A DNA stretch of 64,000 nt from Pseudanabaena sp. (GCA_003249035.1 QBMK01000016.1:1-64000); one strand, 5' to 3'. Numbered from the stretch's first letter, positions 36,071 to 45,125 are shown. The notes: generated from the letters alone by a model not told the origin. Made by a program: numbers and translations.

Positions 36071-36125
36071 AAAACCCAAAAGTTGACTGGCGGCACTCTT
36101 TGCTGCCAGTCAACTTTTGGGTTTT
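36071..36125. repeat. 24-bp palindrome with AAAACCCAAA ends
   Basis: AAAACCCAAAAGTTGACTGG then CGGC pairs with its complement (one G-T) around ACTCTTT. It lies just after cobA-hemD on the minus strand and may terminate it, and it shares its outer 10 bases with the palindromes at 24124 and 29162. Confidence 0.75.
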
Positions 36126-36182
36126 GATTTGCTTTATGACAAGTGACTGTAGCTATAAGAACAGACGCAAAGTTCTTGTTCT

Positions 36183-37745
36183 TTATATAAAACTTTTTCT
36201 GATCGCCTCAGCAAGCCCATCTAAGGTATATTCCAAAGCTTCGCAATCCACTCGTTCTAATAACTCATAGCAAGTCTTAGAAGTTTGGGGACCAATTGAG
36301 GCGATTTTGACATTCGCAATCCACGATCTCCAAGTTTCTTGGGGTGTAACGCGATCGAGCAATAAACAAAAGTGCTTTACAGTTTTTGAGCTAGCAAAAG
36401 AGATTGCATCCAGCCTGTAGTTTTGAAGGGCAGCTAATGATACAGGATCGATCGCTTCTGGACATCCCGACTCGTAGGCAGCGATCGCGTCAATAATTGC
36501 TCCATGCTGCTGTAACTGCTCTACCAAAATCTCACGTCCGCCCGACTCCACACGCGGGAACAACATTTTTTTGCCGGTTAAAACATGATCGGGAATCGCA
36601 AGAAAGGCATCCACTAAAGCATCTGCAACAAAATCGGTAGGCACTAAATCTGGAGAAATCCCATAATGTGCTAAAAATTCTGCTGTTTTGCGTCCAACTA
36701 CGGCAACTTTTAGCGAATGTAAAGCTCGGCTATCTTTGTTAGCCTCTCGCAACCGTCCAAAAAAGCTCTCAACGGCATTTGCGGATGTCAAAATCAGCCA
36801 GTCATAGGTAGCAAGATCGGCGATCGCTTGCTCCAGCATTGTCCAACTAGTCGGCGGCAAAATTGCCAAAGTCGGCATCTCGATCACCGTTGCGCCTTGA
36901 CTGGTCAATAAGTCTGTAAATTGGCTTGCCTGACCCGCCGCCCTTGTTACTAAGATTGTTTTGCCTTGCAATGCTATTTTTCCCTTTTCAAGATCTAGAT
37001 GCTGCTCAAAATTCTCTAACGGTTGACTGCATTGACGCGACAATTGCTCATGAAACTTTACGACTTCACCAACAATAATCACCGATGGAGACAGTGAGCC
37101 TTTAGGCAATTTTGACTGAATATCCACCAAAGTTCCTGTCCATATCTGTTGATCGACTCTTCCACACCAACGCACGATCGCAATTTTTGTATCCCCAGAT
37201 TTTCCCTCTTTCAACTTCTCCAATAATCCCAACAGATTATTGGTCCCCATCAAAATTACTAGCGTCGGAATTTGGGCGATCGCTTCCCAAGGCAACCGCT
37301 CCAAATCATGTCCCGTCATCACTGCAAAACAAGAACTCGACTCCACTTCCGTAAGCGGAATTCCTGCAAACATCGGCGCGGCGATCGCACTAGAAATTCC
37401 TGCGACGACTTCCCATTCACAATTTGCTGCTTGTAAGGCGAGTATCTCAGGCAGCGATCTACCAAATATCCAAGGATCACCACTCTTGAGCCTCACTACT
37501 CGCTTACCTTGCAAGCAATATTCCACCAACATTTGATTGATTTCGGCTTGCTTGATGCTTTCCTGTCCGCCACGTTTGCCAGCAATGATGCAATTACATT
37601 GTGGCGGTGCAAGATCTAATAAAATGCGATCAACCAAAGCGTCACTAATTATCACTTCAGCAATGCTAACCAAATCCCTAGCGCGAACCGTCAAGAATTC
37701 CACGCCACCTATTCCTGCGCCAACAATAAAAACTTTACCTTTCAT
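36183..37745 (-). CDS. cobA-hemD: Fused uroporphyrinogen-III C-methyltransferase / uroporphyrinogen-III synthase
   Basis: The 520-residue protein has two enzymes. Residues 1-240 are SUMT (CobA): VFIVGAGIGG, VVRLKSGDPWIFGR and VVAGISSAIAAP, which methylate uroporphyrinogen III toward sirohaem and cobalamin. After a short linker, about 265-520 is HemD: GKTILVTRAAGQASQFTDLL, DWLILTSANAVESFF and ISFASSKTVKHF, which closes the tetrapyrrole ring. The fusion is known in other bacteria. Both activities act at the branch point of haem, chlorophyll and corrin synthesis. Confidence 0.93.
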   Translation of the reverse strand: MKGKVFIVGAGIGGVEFLTVRARDLVSIAEVIISDALVDRILLDLAPPQCNCIIAGKRGGQESIKQAEINQMLVEYCLQGKRVVRLKSGDPWIFGRSLPEILALQAANCEWEVVAGISSAIAAPMFAGIPLTEVESSSCFAVMTGHDLERLPWEAIAQIPTLVILMGTNNLLGLLEKLKEGKSGDTKIAIVRWCGRVDQQIWTGTLVDIQSKLPKGSLSPSVIIVGEVVKFHEQLSRQCSQPLENFEQHLDLEKGKIALQGKTILVTRAAGQASQFTDLLTSQGATVIEMPTLAILPPTSWTMLEQAIADLATYDWLILTSANAVESFFGRLREANKDSRALHSLKVAVVGRKTAEFLAHYGISPDLVPTDFVADALVDAFLAIPDHVLTGKKMLFPRVESGGREILVEQLQQHGAIIDAIAAYESGCPEAIDPVSLAALQNYRLDAISFASSKTVKHFCLLLDRVTPQETWRSWIANVKIASIGPQTSKTCYELLERVDCEALEYTLDGLAEAIRKSFI

Positions 37746-37966
37746 TTTCTAGATATTATATTTAAGGCTAATTGTGCGTCAAAGCCAATTATTATCAATG
37801 TGTATGAGAGTAAACTCATTGTTACTTTATGCCAGAATCTCTTTGTAGTTATCCCAGAAACTATGAATCAGTGCAACCTGTGTTCATTTTGATATTTTCT
37901 TATCGGTGAATGCAGAAGTTAATTAAATTTTATTGTTTACTGTTTGTTAAATAGGTATCTCTTATT

Positions 37967-39202
37967 ATGAATATATCGAAAAATTCATCAAAATATCCTA
38001 CTAATAATCATGAGCAAATTTTATGTTTTGTCGAAGATATTGAAATAGAAAAAGACCCAGAACAAGAAATTATTGAGCCATTTGATCCCACGAAAATTAA
38101 AATTGACGCAAGGCAAATAACCATTGATTTAGTTCTTAATAGAATTAGATACAAAGAAATTGAACTTTCTCCTGACTTTCAGCGTGATTCTAATATTTGG
38201 AATCATAAAGCAAAAAGTCGTTTAATTGAATCAATGCTTATTCGCATACCACTGCCAGCATTTTATATAGATGCAACAGATGAAGATAAATGGAAAGTTA
38301 TAGATGGTCAACAACGCTTAATGACTATTAAAGATTTTGTTTTGGGTAGAGATGATAGTAGTGATCCTGATCAAAAAGATAAGGACATACAAAAAGATAA
38401 GGACATATTTAAATTATCTAATTTGGAATTTCTTACTCAGCTTAATGGCAAGTCTTATGACGAAATACCAAGAAATTATCAGCGCAGAATTGGTGAAACA
38501 CAAATCACCATGTATTTAATCGAAAAAGGGACTCCAGAAAAATTAAAATTCAATATCTTCAAACGAATTAATACTGGTGGACTACCATTATCACCACAAG
38601 AAATTCGTCATGCAATCAATCAAGGAACATCAACAAAACTTCTCAAAAAGCTTGCTAAAACAGAAGAATTTAAAAAAGCTACAGCAAATTCTGTCCGAGA
38701 TGAGAGGATGGCAGCCCGAGAGACAGTTTTAAGATTTTTAGCGTTTAAAATTACTCCTTTTTCAAAGTATGGTGCTACGGATGATACTCCTGAAGGAGCT
38801 ACCGACCTTGACACATTTCTAAACAATGCTATGAAGGCAATGAATAAAATGTCACAAATCGATCTTGATGAGCTTGAACATAATTTCCTGAAGGCGATGT
38901 CTGCGGCAATAGATATCTTTGATAACGAAGCATTTCGTAAACGTTCAGATAGAAATGCTAGAAGAATGCCTTTTAATAAGGCTCTTTTTGAATCTTGGGC
39001 TGTAAATCTGAGTTCTTTAAATTATGAACAAATTGAAATATTAAAAGCTAAAAAAGATATTCTTATGGATGAATTTATTAAACTGAATGGAGATCGAAGC
39101 TTTATTGATTCTATCTCTGAAGGCACGGGATCTATAGGAAGAGTCAAATATCGTTTCAGCAAAATCAAAGAATTAATTAATAAAGTTTTGTATAATAAAT
39201 AG
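37967..39202 (+). CDS. DUF262 (GmrS/ParB-like) domain protein
   Basis: A 411-residue protein with the DUF262 core: SPDFQRDSNIWNHKAKSRLIESMLIRIPLPAFYI, then VIDGQQRLMTI and FKRINTGGLPLSPQEIRHA. DUF262 is the nucleotidase-nuclease-like domain of GmrSD-type modification-dependent restriction enzymes. Here the GmrD-type HNH partner is absent and a different helical C-terminus follows. The gene is AT-rich with no HIP1 site, unlike its neighbours, which suggests transfer. It is followed by a MITE, an ATPase and an unknown protein on the same strand. Confidence 0.8.
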   Translation: MNISKNSSKYPTNNHEQILCFVEDIEIEKDPEQEIIEPFDPTKIKIDARQITIDLVLNRIRYKEIELSPDFQRDSNIWNHKAKSRLIESMLIRIPLPAFYIDATDEDKWKVIDGQQRLMTIKDFVLGRDDSSDPDQKDKDIQKDKDIFKLSNLEFLTQLNGKSYDEIPRNYQRRIGETQITMYLIEKGTPEKLKFNIFKRINTGGLPLSPQEIRHAINQGTSTKLLKKLAKTEEFKKATANSVRDERMAARETVLRFLAFKITPFSKYGATDDTPEGATDLDTFLNNAMKAMNKMSQIDLDELEHNFLKAMSAAIDIFDNEAFRKRSDRNARRMPFNKALFESWAVNLSSLNYEQIEILKAKKDILMDEFIKLNGDRSFIDSISEGTGSIGRVKYRFSKIKELINKVLYNK

Positions 39203-39338
39203 ACCTGTTGGGTAATAGCAATTAAAATCGCTAAAACCGTTGCCTAGAGAAGGTTTCAAGGATTTTAGGTTAAAATCCTTGAAACCCTTACCCAGATTGG
39301 TTTTTGGGGTTTTTGGAGCTTATTGCCCAGCAGGTCTA
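39200..39338. mobile_element. Miniature inverted-repeat element, TAGACCT family, copy 2
   Basis: TAGACCTGTTGGGTAATA and TATTGCCCAGCAGGTCTA are inverted ends with two mismatches. Inside is a perfect 15-bp stem, GGTTTCAAGGATTTT with its complement. AAT flanks both outer ends. It overlaps the last base pairs of the DUF262 stop region and ends 38 bp before the ATPase start. Confidence 0.75.
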
Positions 39339-39376
39339 ATAAAATCAAAATTGACCTTATATACTATGAATTGAAC

Positions 39377-40486
39377 ATGATTGATATTGTTGAATTAATT
39401 AATTTCAAATGTTTTGGAAAACAGATCCTAAAACTAGGAAATATAACACTTTTGACAGGGCTTAATAGCTCTGGAAAATCTTCTTTTATTCAGTCTTTAT
39501 TGCTATTACGCCAATCATATTACCAAGGACTTCTTCCTGATTCTGGCTTAGCTCTTAATGGTGATTTAGTGACTATTGGTACTGCACAAGATGCACTATT
39601 TGAAGGTGCAGTAGAAGATCAAATTGGCTTTAAAGTTAATTGGAAAGATAGCAAAGCAGGTGAATGGTTATTTAATTATGATAGGGTTGCTGATGTTTTG
39701 AGCTTAAACTCAAAACCTACTGATCCTGAAGTTTATAATACGAGCGTCTTTAATAACTCTTTTCAATACCTTACCGCAGAGAGAATTGGTCCCCGCCCAT
39801 TTTTTGAAACATCAGAATTTCAAGTGCGGCAACTTAGACAAATTGGTACTAGAGGAGAATATGCAGCACATTTTTTGTCAGTTTATAGGGACGAGAATAT
39901 CCCCCACATTGCCCTTAGTCACCCAAAAGCTGAATCCCAGAGCTTAATTGAACAGGTCAGAGCTTGGATGGGTGAAGTTAGTCCGGGGACAAGGATTGAA
40001 AGAAAATTGAGTCCTGATATGGGTTTAGTCAGTTTGCAATATTCCTATGGACTGAGCAACCCCTATCGAGCAACCAACGTCGGCTTTGGGATTACCTATA
40101 CATTGCCAATCCTTATCGCTATATTATCCGCACCAGTAGGTACACTCCTTCTTCTCGAAAATCCAGAGGCGCATCTTCATCCTCAAGGACAAGCAATGAT
40201 GGGAAATTTGTTAGCTTTGGCTGCTAATTGTGGTGTGCAAGTTGTCCTAGAAACCCACAGCGATCATGTGCTAAATGGGGTTCGACTTGCAGTGCATGGA
40301 GGCAAAATCAAACCAGAGGATGTTTATTTACATTTCTTTCAACGCATTGAGCAAAATGATCAAGCATCTACCCAAGTCTCTTCACCTCGAATTGATCGAA
40401 ACGGTCGAATTGATCAATGGCCAGATGGCTTTTTTGATGAATGGGACAAAAGCTTAGATGCACTATTGGAGCCTGCACAGGGGTAA
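39377..40486 (+). CDS. AAA ATPase with DUF3696 domain (OLD/RecF-like)
   Basis: A protein of about 369 residues. It begins MIDIVELINFKCFGKQILKL, with Walker A GLNSSGKSS, a Q-loop-like region, Walker B LLLLENPEAHLHPQGQ and the ETHSDHVLNGVRLAV motif. The C-terminal GRIDQWPDGFFDEWDKSLDAL is diagnostic for DUF3696. A TTG at 39323 would add 18 non-conserved residues lying partly in a MITE, so the ATG at 39377 is used. Such ATPases drive effectors in phage defence. It lies 3 bp before the next gene. Confidence 0.85.
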   Translation: MIDIVELINFKCFGKQILKLGNITLLTGLNSSGKSSFIQSLLLLRQSYYQGLLPDSGLALNGDLVTIGTAQDALFEGAVEDQIGFKVNWKDSKAGEWLFNYDRVADVLSLNSKPTDPEVYNTSVFNNSFQYLTAERIGPRPFFETSEFQVRQLRQIGTRGEYAAHFLSVYRDENIPHIALSHPKAESQSLIEQVRAWMGEVSPGTRIERKLSPDMGLVSLQYSYGLSNPYRATNVGFGITYTLPILIAILSAPVGTLLLLENPEAHLHPQGQAMMGNLLALAANCGVQVVLETHSDHVLNGVRLAVHGGKIKPEDVYLHFFQRIEQNDQASTQVSSPRIDRNGRIDQWPDGFFDEWDKSLDALLEPAQG

Positions 40487-40489
40487 AGC

Positions 40490-41440
40490 ATGGCTCTAAA
40501 TATAGTCTTAAATGAGTTGTCTGTAGAAACTCCTGCTCCAAATATATCCATCGCTCGGCAATGGATGTCTAACCTAATGCAAACTGTGCGATCTATAAAC
40601 GCTGAGACTAAAAGTCGAGCTATTCTGATAACACAATATGATTTTCACTTAACTTTATTAGCATCTGACTATACTTTACGTCGATGGTTGAATGATATCG
40701 AGGTAGATAAGGAAGAACGGCGATTTATTAGATCCCTTAGTACAAAAACTCCATTTTCTGAAGATGTACCAGATTCTGACGAAGTCCAATTACTTGAAAG
40801 TAATAGAGGTTCTTGTGAATTTCGATATCAGGATAAACCCGCGATCGGACTTGGCGTTGCTTATCTACTAGATATTATTTCAGTAAGTTTACTCTTAGAA
40901 ATCTGTTGGGATTGCAGTTACTTAGATTTAGATGTTATCTCTATTGATGAAGATGATAAAAAAATAAAGATTGTTCATGCAAGTCGTAAAGAACACCTAC
41001 AAGATCACATTGACTGGATTAAGAATCGTACTCTTAGCAATATTGACGGGAGAGTCCTATGGGATCAAAAAGATGATTTATTCCCGAATCTCCACTTTTG
41101 TAGTTCTATTGAAACTCAGCTACAAAGTTTATCAACTGGCAATTTCATGTTAGAACATGTGAAAGACCGACTGCGTAAGTTACAACAATATGCTGAAAGT
41201 TGGGCTGAAGGAAGTTTTAACTCAAATAAATTGCATTGTAGTGCTAGTCCTGAGAGTGAAGCTACGCTCAAACAATATTCAAAAGAACGGACTTTTCTTT
41301 GTCCCGATGAGAAAAAACGTATGTTTAGCTGGCACGTTAGACTCCCTTCAGGTTGGCGTATTCATTTTTATCCCGAACAGCCAAGAAAAATACTAATTGG
41401 ATATATTGGGGAGCATTTGCCGACTGCCAAATTCAATTAA
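40490..41440 (+). CDS. Unknown partner protein of the DUF3696 ATPase
   Basis: A 316-residue protein, three bases after the ATPase stop and so almost certainly co-translated. The N-terminal part is helical; the middle has acidic stretches (VISIDEDDKKIKIVH). The C-terminus ends MFSWHVRLPSGWRIHFYPEQ and then ILIGYIGEHLPTAKFN. I do not recognise a catalytic motif. By position it is the candidate effector or adaptor of the DUF262/ATPase module. Confidence 0.75.
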   Translation: MALNIVLNELSVETPAPNISIARQWMSNLMQTVRSINAETKSRAILITQYDFHLTLLASDYTLRRWLNDIEVDKEERRFIRSLSTKTPFSEDVPDSDEVQLLESNRGSCEFRYQDKPAIGLGVAYLLDIISVSLLLEICWDCSYLDLDVISIDEDDKKIKIVHASRKEHLQDHIDWIKNRTLSNIDGRVLWDQKDDLFPNLHFCSSIETQLQSLSTGNFMLEHVKDRLRKLQQYAESWAEGSFNSNKLHCSASPESEATLKQYSKERTFLCPDEKKRMFSWHVRLPSGWRIHFYPEQPRKILIGYIGEHLPTAKFN

Positions 41441-41492
41441 TAGCTTCTAACTTCCCTTTTGGATATTACTCAAAATTATAGTGAAAGATTGT

Positions 41493-41590
41493 GGCAAAGG
41501 ACAGTAAAAGCGTGATCGACGTATTTGCGTCTTTTTCGTCGACATGAAATGGGCGTTTCAGCATCTATCCCCGATTAGCTGACCAGTGCC
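41493..41590. mobile_element. 98-bp MITE with GGCACTGG-type ends, inverted copy
   Basis: Read in reverse it matches the element at 32336-32433 across its length, with shared ATTTCATG, AAAAAGAC and CAAATACGTCGATCACG. One end is intact (TTAGCTGACCAGTGCC) and the other is degraded (GGCAAAGGACAG). No clear target duplication remains. It lies between the unknown protein and the HtrA-type protease. Confidence 0.75.
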
Positions 41591-41692
41591 CCAAAGTCTT
41601 TGACAAATGACATAAACATGGATTGGAACTGTTCGATCTCAACTCTCGTCAAAACTGGCAGAACAGGAATTATAAAGTTAGCAGAGAAACAA

Positions 41693-42703
41693 ATGAACCC
41701 TAGAGCAATCACTTTAAGCCTCATATCGGCAATCTTAGTCAGTATTCCTAGCTTTAGCAAAGCTGCTTTAGCCGCCCCCATAGATTTTGAGCGAGAAGAA
41801 AAAATTACGATGGAAGTCTATCGTTCAGCCAATCCTGCGGTGGTGACGATAAAGACCACAACTAGCACTGGCTCAGGCAGCATAATTAGTCCTGAAGGCT
41901 TAGTTATTACCAATGAACATGTAATTCGTGATGCCCAAAATGGCATTGTCAGAATTATTAATACTGAAGGGAAAACCTATAACGGACAAGTTCTCACCAT
42001 CGATCGCAAAAATGACCTAGCTCTGGTGCGGATTGCATCTAACGAACGCTTCCCCACCCTATCATTCTCCAATCGCGAAAGTATTCTCGTTGGTCAAAAG
42101 GTATTTGCGATCGGTAGTCCCTTTGGTCTATCAGGAACTCTCACCACTGGTATTCTCAGCCGCGTTGAGAATACCAGTGGTGATCTACAAACCGATGCCA
42201 GACTCAATCCTGGCAACTCTGGTGGGCCATTGCTCAATTCTCGCGGTGAAATGATCGGAGTAAACAAAGCAATTCTTAGTCAAGATGGTCGTTCCAATAC
42301 AGGAATTGGCTTTGCGACGAGCGCTCCTGTAGCCCAAGAATTTGTTACCCGCAGCGCAGCGATCATCCAGCCCAAAACAGTAGCAAGTCTACCTAATTCT
42401 CAAGCCAAAATTTCACCAGCAATTGTGCCCCAAGCTCCATCTCTAGCGATCGCATCTGCGCGATCAAAACGTCCTCAATTAGGCGTTATTCTCAATCCAG
42501 CTAGTCTTGTAGTGTATGAAGTTCGTCCTAACACTCTCGCTAGTCTGATGGGTTTACTACGTGGCGATCGCCTTGTTGCTTTAAATGGCGCACCAATAAG
42601 TGATGCAAAACAAATTGTTGATTATCTAGCTAAGCGTCCATCGGCTGCACTTCTGACCGTAGCGAGAAATACAAGTATTACCAACTATCAAATCAAGTTC
42701 TAG
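41693..42703 (+). CDS. HtrA/Deg-type serine protease with PDZ domain
   Basis: About 336 residues from MNPRAITLS. A signal peptide (about 1-28, ending ALAAP) precedes a trypsin-like domain with His in ITNEHVI, Asp in RKNDLALVRI and Ser in LNPGNSGGPL. A C-terminal PDZ region follows a linker (LGVILNPASLVVYEVRPNTLASLMGLLRGDRLVALNG). It is predicted to act in the periplasm or lumen on misfolded proteins. An upstream ATG at 41600 would mask the signal peptide and lies beside a MITE. Its stop overlaps the galT-like stop tail to tail. Confidence 0.85.
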   Translation: MNPRAITLSLISAILVSIPSFSKAALAAPIDFEREEKITMEVYRSANPAVVTIKTTTSTGSGSIISPEGLVITNEHVIRDAQNGIVRIINTEGKTYNGQVLTIDRKNDLALVRIASNERFPTLSFSNRESILVGQKVFAIGSPFGLSGTLTTGILSRVENTSGDLQTDARLNPGNSGGPLLNSRGEMIGVNKAILSQDGRSNTGIGFATSAPVAQEFVTRSAAIIQPKTVASLPNSQAKISPAIVPQAPSLAIASARSKRPQLGVILNPASLVVYEVRPNTLASLMGLLRGDRLVALNGAPISDAKQIVDYLAKRPSAALLTVARNTSITNYQIKF

Positions 42704-43722
42704 ATTTGATTTTGGCGCATAGCACCAAAATCTATCTCCCGTAAAAATTTAGCGCTATCCTCTGGCATCGCAGTATTAATATACATGCCACTACCTAACT
42801 CAAATCCTGCTGCTTGATTTACTCGCGGCACAATCGCTAGATACCAGTGGAAGTAATCTGATTGCTTCTCATCAGTGGGCATAGAGCGAATTGTATAGTT
42901 GTAAGCAGGATTATTTAAGCCATAAAAAAGCTTAGCCAGAACTGTTTTAAGAGTACAGGCAAGATCGGCTAATTCAGCATCGCTGATATCGCCAAAGGAA
43001 GAACTGTGATTGCGAGGGAATACCCACATATGGAAAGGCGAAAGCGCGGCATAGGGAATGAAAGCCACAAAATATTCTGTTTCTAAAACAATCCGTTCTT
43101 TTGCCTTTAACTCATCTCTGAGGGTATAGCAAAATAAACATTCGCCCATATCATCGAAGTAGCTGGTAGCTTCGATCATCCGATAGCGAATTTGTGAAGG
43201 AACAACAGGTGTGGCGGTAATCTGTGAATGCGGATGTTCTAAAGATGTACCTGCACTCTCACCATGATTTTTAAAGATGATAATGCTTTCAATCCGCTTA
43301 TCTTGGCGAATAGTGTTATAGCGCTGACGATAGGCTGTAAGAATATTAATCACATCCCCAATTTCCATTAAGGCGATCGTGGCATTATGGTCAGGATGCT
43401 CAATGAGGACTTCGTGATAACCAACGCCTGTAATCGAGCGATGAATACCTTCACTAAGCCGAATGCGATCGCCTATAGGTGAAAGAGCAGGATATTTATT
43501 CGGGATAATCCGCACCCGCCAACCGCGTTCATCTTCAATGCGTAAATATTCTGTTTCAGATGGATTTTCATTGCCTTTACAAAAAGGACAGCCATGTTTA
43601 TAACTTGGCAACTCTGCCGGGACATCATCATGCGATCGCGCAAATTCATGGGGACGCTTAGATCTCTCTGTGGCAAAAATCACCCAGTCTTTAGTAATTA
43701 CGTTTTGGCGTAGATGTGACAT
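42700..43722 (-). CDS. galT: Galactose-1-phosphate uridylyltransferase-like protein
   Basis: A 340-residue HIT-superfamily nucleotidyltransferase. The zinc pair CPFC near residue 45, IPNKYPALSP, the active-site SLEHPHSQITATPVVP and the C-terminal YHWYLAIVPR-like HWYLAIVPRVN fit the GalT family. HPHSQ rather than HPHGQ is also seen in ADP-glucose phosphorylase-like members, so the nucleotide substrate is uncertain. Its stop shares the CTAG with the convergent protease stop. Confidence 0.8.
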   Translation of the reverse strand: MSHLRQNVITKDWVIFATERSKRPHEFARSHDDVPAELPSYKHGCPFCKGNENPSETEYLRIEDERGWRVRIIPNKYPALSPIGDRIRLSEGIHRSITGVGYHEVLIEHPDHNATIALMEIGDVINILTAYRQRYNTIRQDKRIESIIIFKNHGESAGTSLEHPHSQITATPVVPSQIRYRMIEATSYFDDMGECLFCYTLRDELKAKERIVLETEYFVAFIPYAALSPFHMWVFPRNHSSSFGDISDAELADLACTLKTVLAKLFYGLNNPAYNYTIRSMPTDEKQSDYFHWYLAIVPRVNQAAGFELGSGMYINTAMPEDSAKFLREIDFGAMRQNQI

Positions 43723-43768
43723 CGCAGTTTAATGATTATTAGGAGAACACGACAGGTCGATTGCGATC

Positions 43769-44623
43769 TTACATAACTTCTTTTAGCATCCAAAATCCTG
43801 CAAAATGTTCTTCCTCTGGGCTAGTTTGCACTGCTAAGAAATGAAACCCTTGAGAATTTTGTTTGGACTTCTCAAAGGCGGCTCCCTGTGCGATCGCCTC
43901 CTTATCTTTTGGTGCTTGCAAATTAGCCAAAACCCATCTGGCATCAGCACTTGCTTCTAGTTGCATCTGAGTGCGATCGCCTAATAGATTGCGCTCAAAC
44001 TTGATAAATACAGGATCAACTCCCGACATCCAAGCCGCCAAAGCCGTCGCTCTTGCAGAAATAATAATGATTCCTGAAATAACAGTTTCAGGATCGAGGT
44101 TACTAATATCTAGAAGTTCACTAAAGTCCATTGACCATTCCTTCGCATCAGCAAAATCTCCAGCTTTCAGTGATACCGATATCCATCGCTCACCCATTAG
44201 TGCATCAGGAACAGGTTTAGGATCTTGGGCTGCTAATACTTTCAATGGTAGAGGATTGGGATCTACTGCTTGAAATCCATCACGATTTGGATAAATACTC
44301 GCCATTCTTTCCACTAACCAAGCCGACATTGTAAATACTCGCCGCGAAGCTTGTCCTGTAATTCCTGCTAGCTTACAACCGCGCATAATAATATTGGTCA
44401 TGCTAGGACGAAAGAAGCGGATTTTAATAGGATTTTGCCCTGTTGTAGTCACGCAGTCGGTGAGTTGCTTAGCAAGCCATTCGGAGTTCACTTCATTGGC
44501 TGGACATTCGCGCACCCATTCAAACTTACGTTCGCGATCGCAGATCAGCAATTCCCAAACTTTTTTATTGTTTGAGTCTAGTAAGGGACGGGAATAAAAA
44601 TCTAACTCCCAAATATTCGACAT
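43769..44623 (-). CDS. Tab2/Atab2 family RNA-binding protein (DUF1092)
   Basis: A 284-residue protein with the family features: WELDFYSRPLLD at the start, RFFRPSMTNIIMRGC, LPEALMGE-like PVPDALMGERW and the C-terminal ADARWVLANL. Plant and algal members bind RNA and are needed for translation of photosystem I mRNAs. The cyanobacterial role is inferred. It lies 46 bp upstream of galT-like on the same strand. Confidence 0.85.
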   Translation of the reverse strand: MSNIWELDFYSRPLLDSNNKKVWELLICDRERKFEWVRECPANEVNSEWLAKQLTDCVTTTGQNPIKIRFFRPSMTNIIMRGCKLAGITGQASRRVFTMSAWLVERMASIYPNRDGFQAVDPNPLPLKVLAAQDPKPVPDALMGERWISVSLKAGDFADAKEWSMDFSELLDISNLDPETVISGIIIISARATALAAWMSGVDPVFIKFERNLLGDRTQMQLEASADARWVLANLQAPKDKEAIAQGAAFEKSKQNSQGFHFLAVQTSPEEEHFAGFWMLKEVM

Positions 44624-44758
44624 AATATTACTTTTGAGTTTTATTTTTATAAATTAGCTTTTTTATGGTATCGCGATCGCACCCCCTAGCGTTCTTTAGT
44701 TATTATTTGTTTGCTGTTGGCTCGAATAGGTAAGCCGATTGACGATAACAGGCTCTTG

Positions 44759-44864
44759 TATACCTATTCACGAAAGTGTCTTCACACCTTTGTGAATTAA
44801 AAAACAAACCCAGCAGGGGTTTTAAAAGCACAAAATGGCTACTCCATTTTGTGCTTTTGGTATA
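44759..44864. repeat. Three-hairpin miniature element, copy 2
   Basis: Bounded by TATACC and TTGGTATA, with ATTCACGAAAGTGT/ACACCTTTGTGAAT, a middle AAACC-type stem and AAGCACAAAATGG/CCATTTTGTGCTT. It is followed directly by copy 3. No coding capacity. Confidence 0.8.
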
Positions 44865-44968
44865 ATACCAATTCACAAAAGTGTGACGACACTTTTGTGA
44901 ATTAAAAACCAAACCCAGTAAGGGTTTTTAATTCACAAAATGGCGCAGTCATTTTGTGTTTTGGTATA
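44864..44968. repeat. Three-hairpin miniature element, copy 3
   Basis: A tandem copy sharing the TATA junction with copy 2. It has AATTCACAAAAGTGT/ACACTTTTGTGAATT, AAAAACC/GGGTTTTT and CACAAAATGGC.../CATTTTGTG stems, ending TTTTGGTATA. Together the two copies fill most of the 500-bp gap between the Tab2 and Hsp20 genes. Confidence 0.8.
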
Positions 44969-45016
44969 ACACTATTGCGATCGCGAATACCCGAATATGA
45001 GTAGCTATATATGCAA

Positions 45017-45055
45017 AACGACCTTCAGAATAGCCTAGCTATTCTGAAGGTCGTT
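45017..45055 (-). terminator. Hairpin downstream of the Hsp20 gene
   Basis: AACGACCTTCAGAATAGC pairs perfectly with GCTATTCTGAAGGTCGTT around CTA, about 70 bp past the hsp20 stop on the minus strand, followed by TTTTG. Confidence 0.65.
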
Positions 45056-45125
45056 ATATTGCTTCTGAACAATAATTGGGATTAAGAATCAAACAAATAG
45101 TGTGAAAAGCAAACCAATTTCTTCA

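Noticed and set aside
35872-36096. 74-codon minus-strand frame before the peptidoglycan-binding gene
   Set aside because: It begins inside a palindrome arm (MPPVNFWVL) and overlaps the next gene start; no recognisable protein.
44703-44912. 69-codon minus-strand frame
   Set aside because: It lies across the tandem three-hairpin repeats and its sequence is simply their translation.
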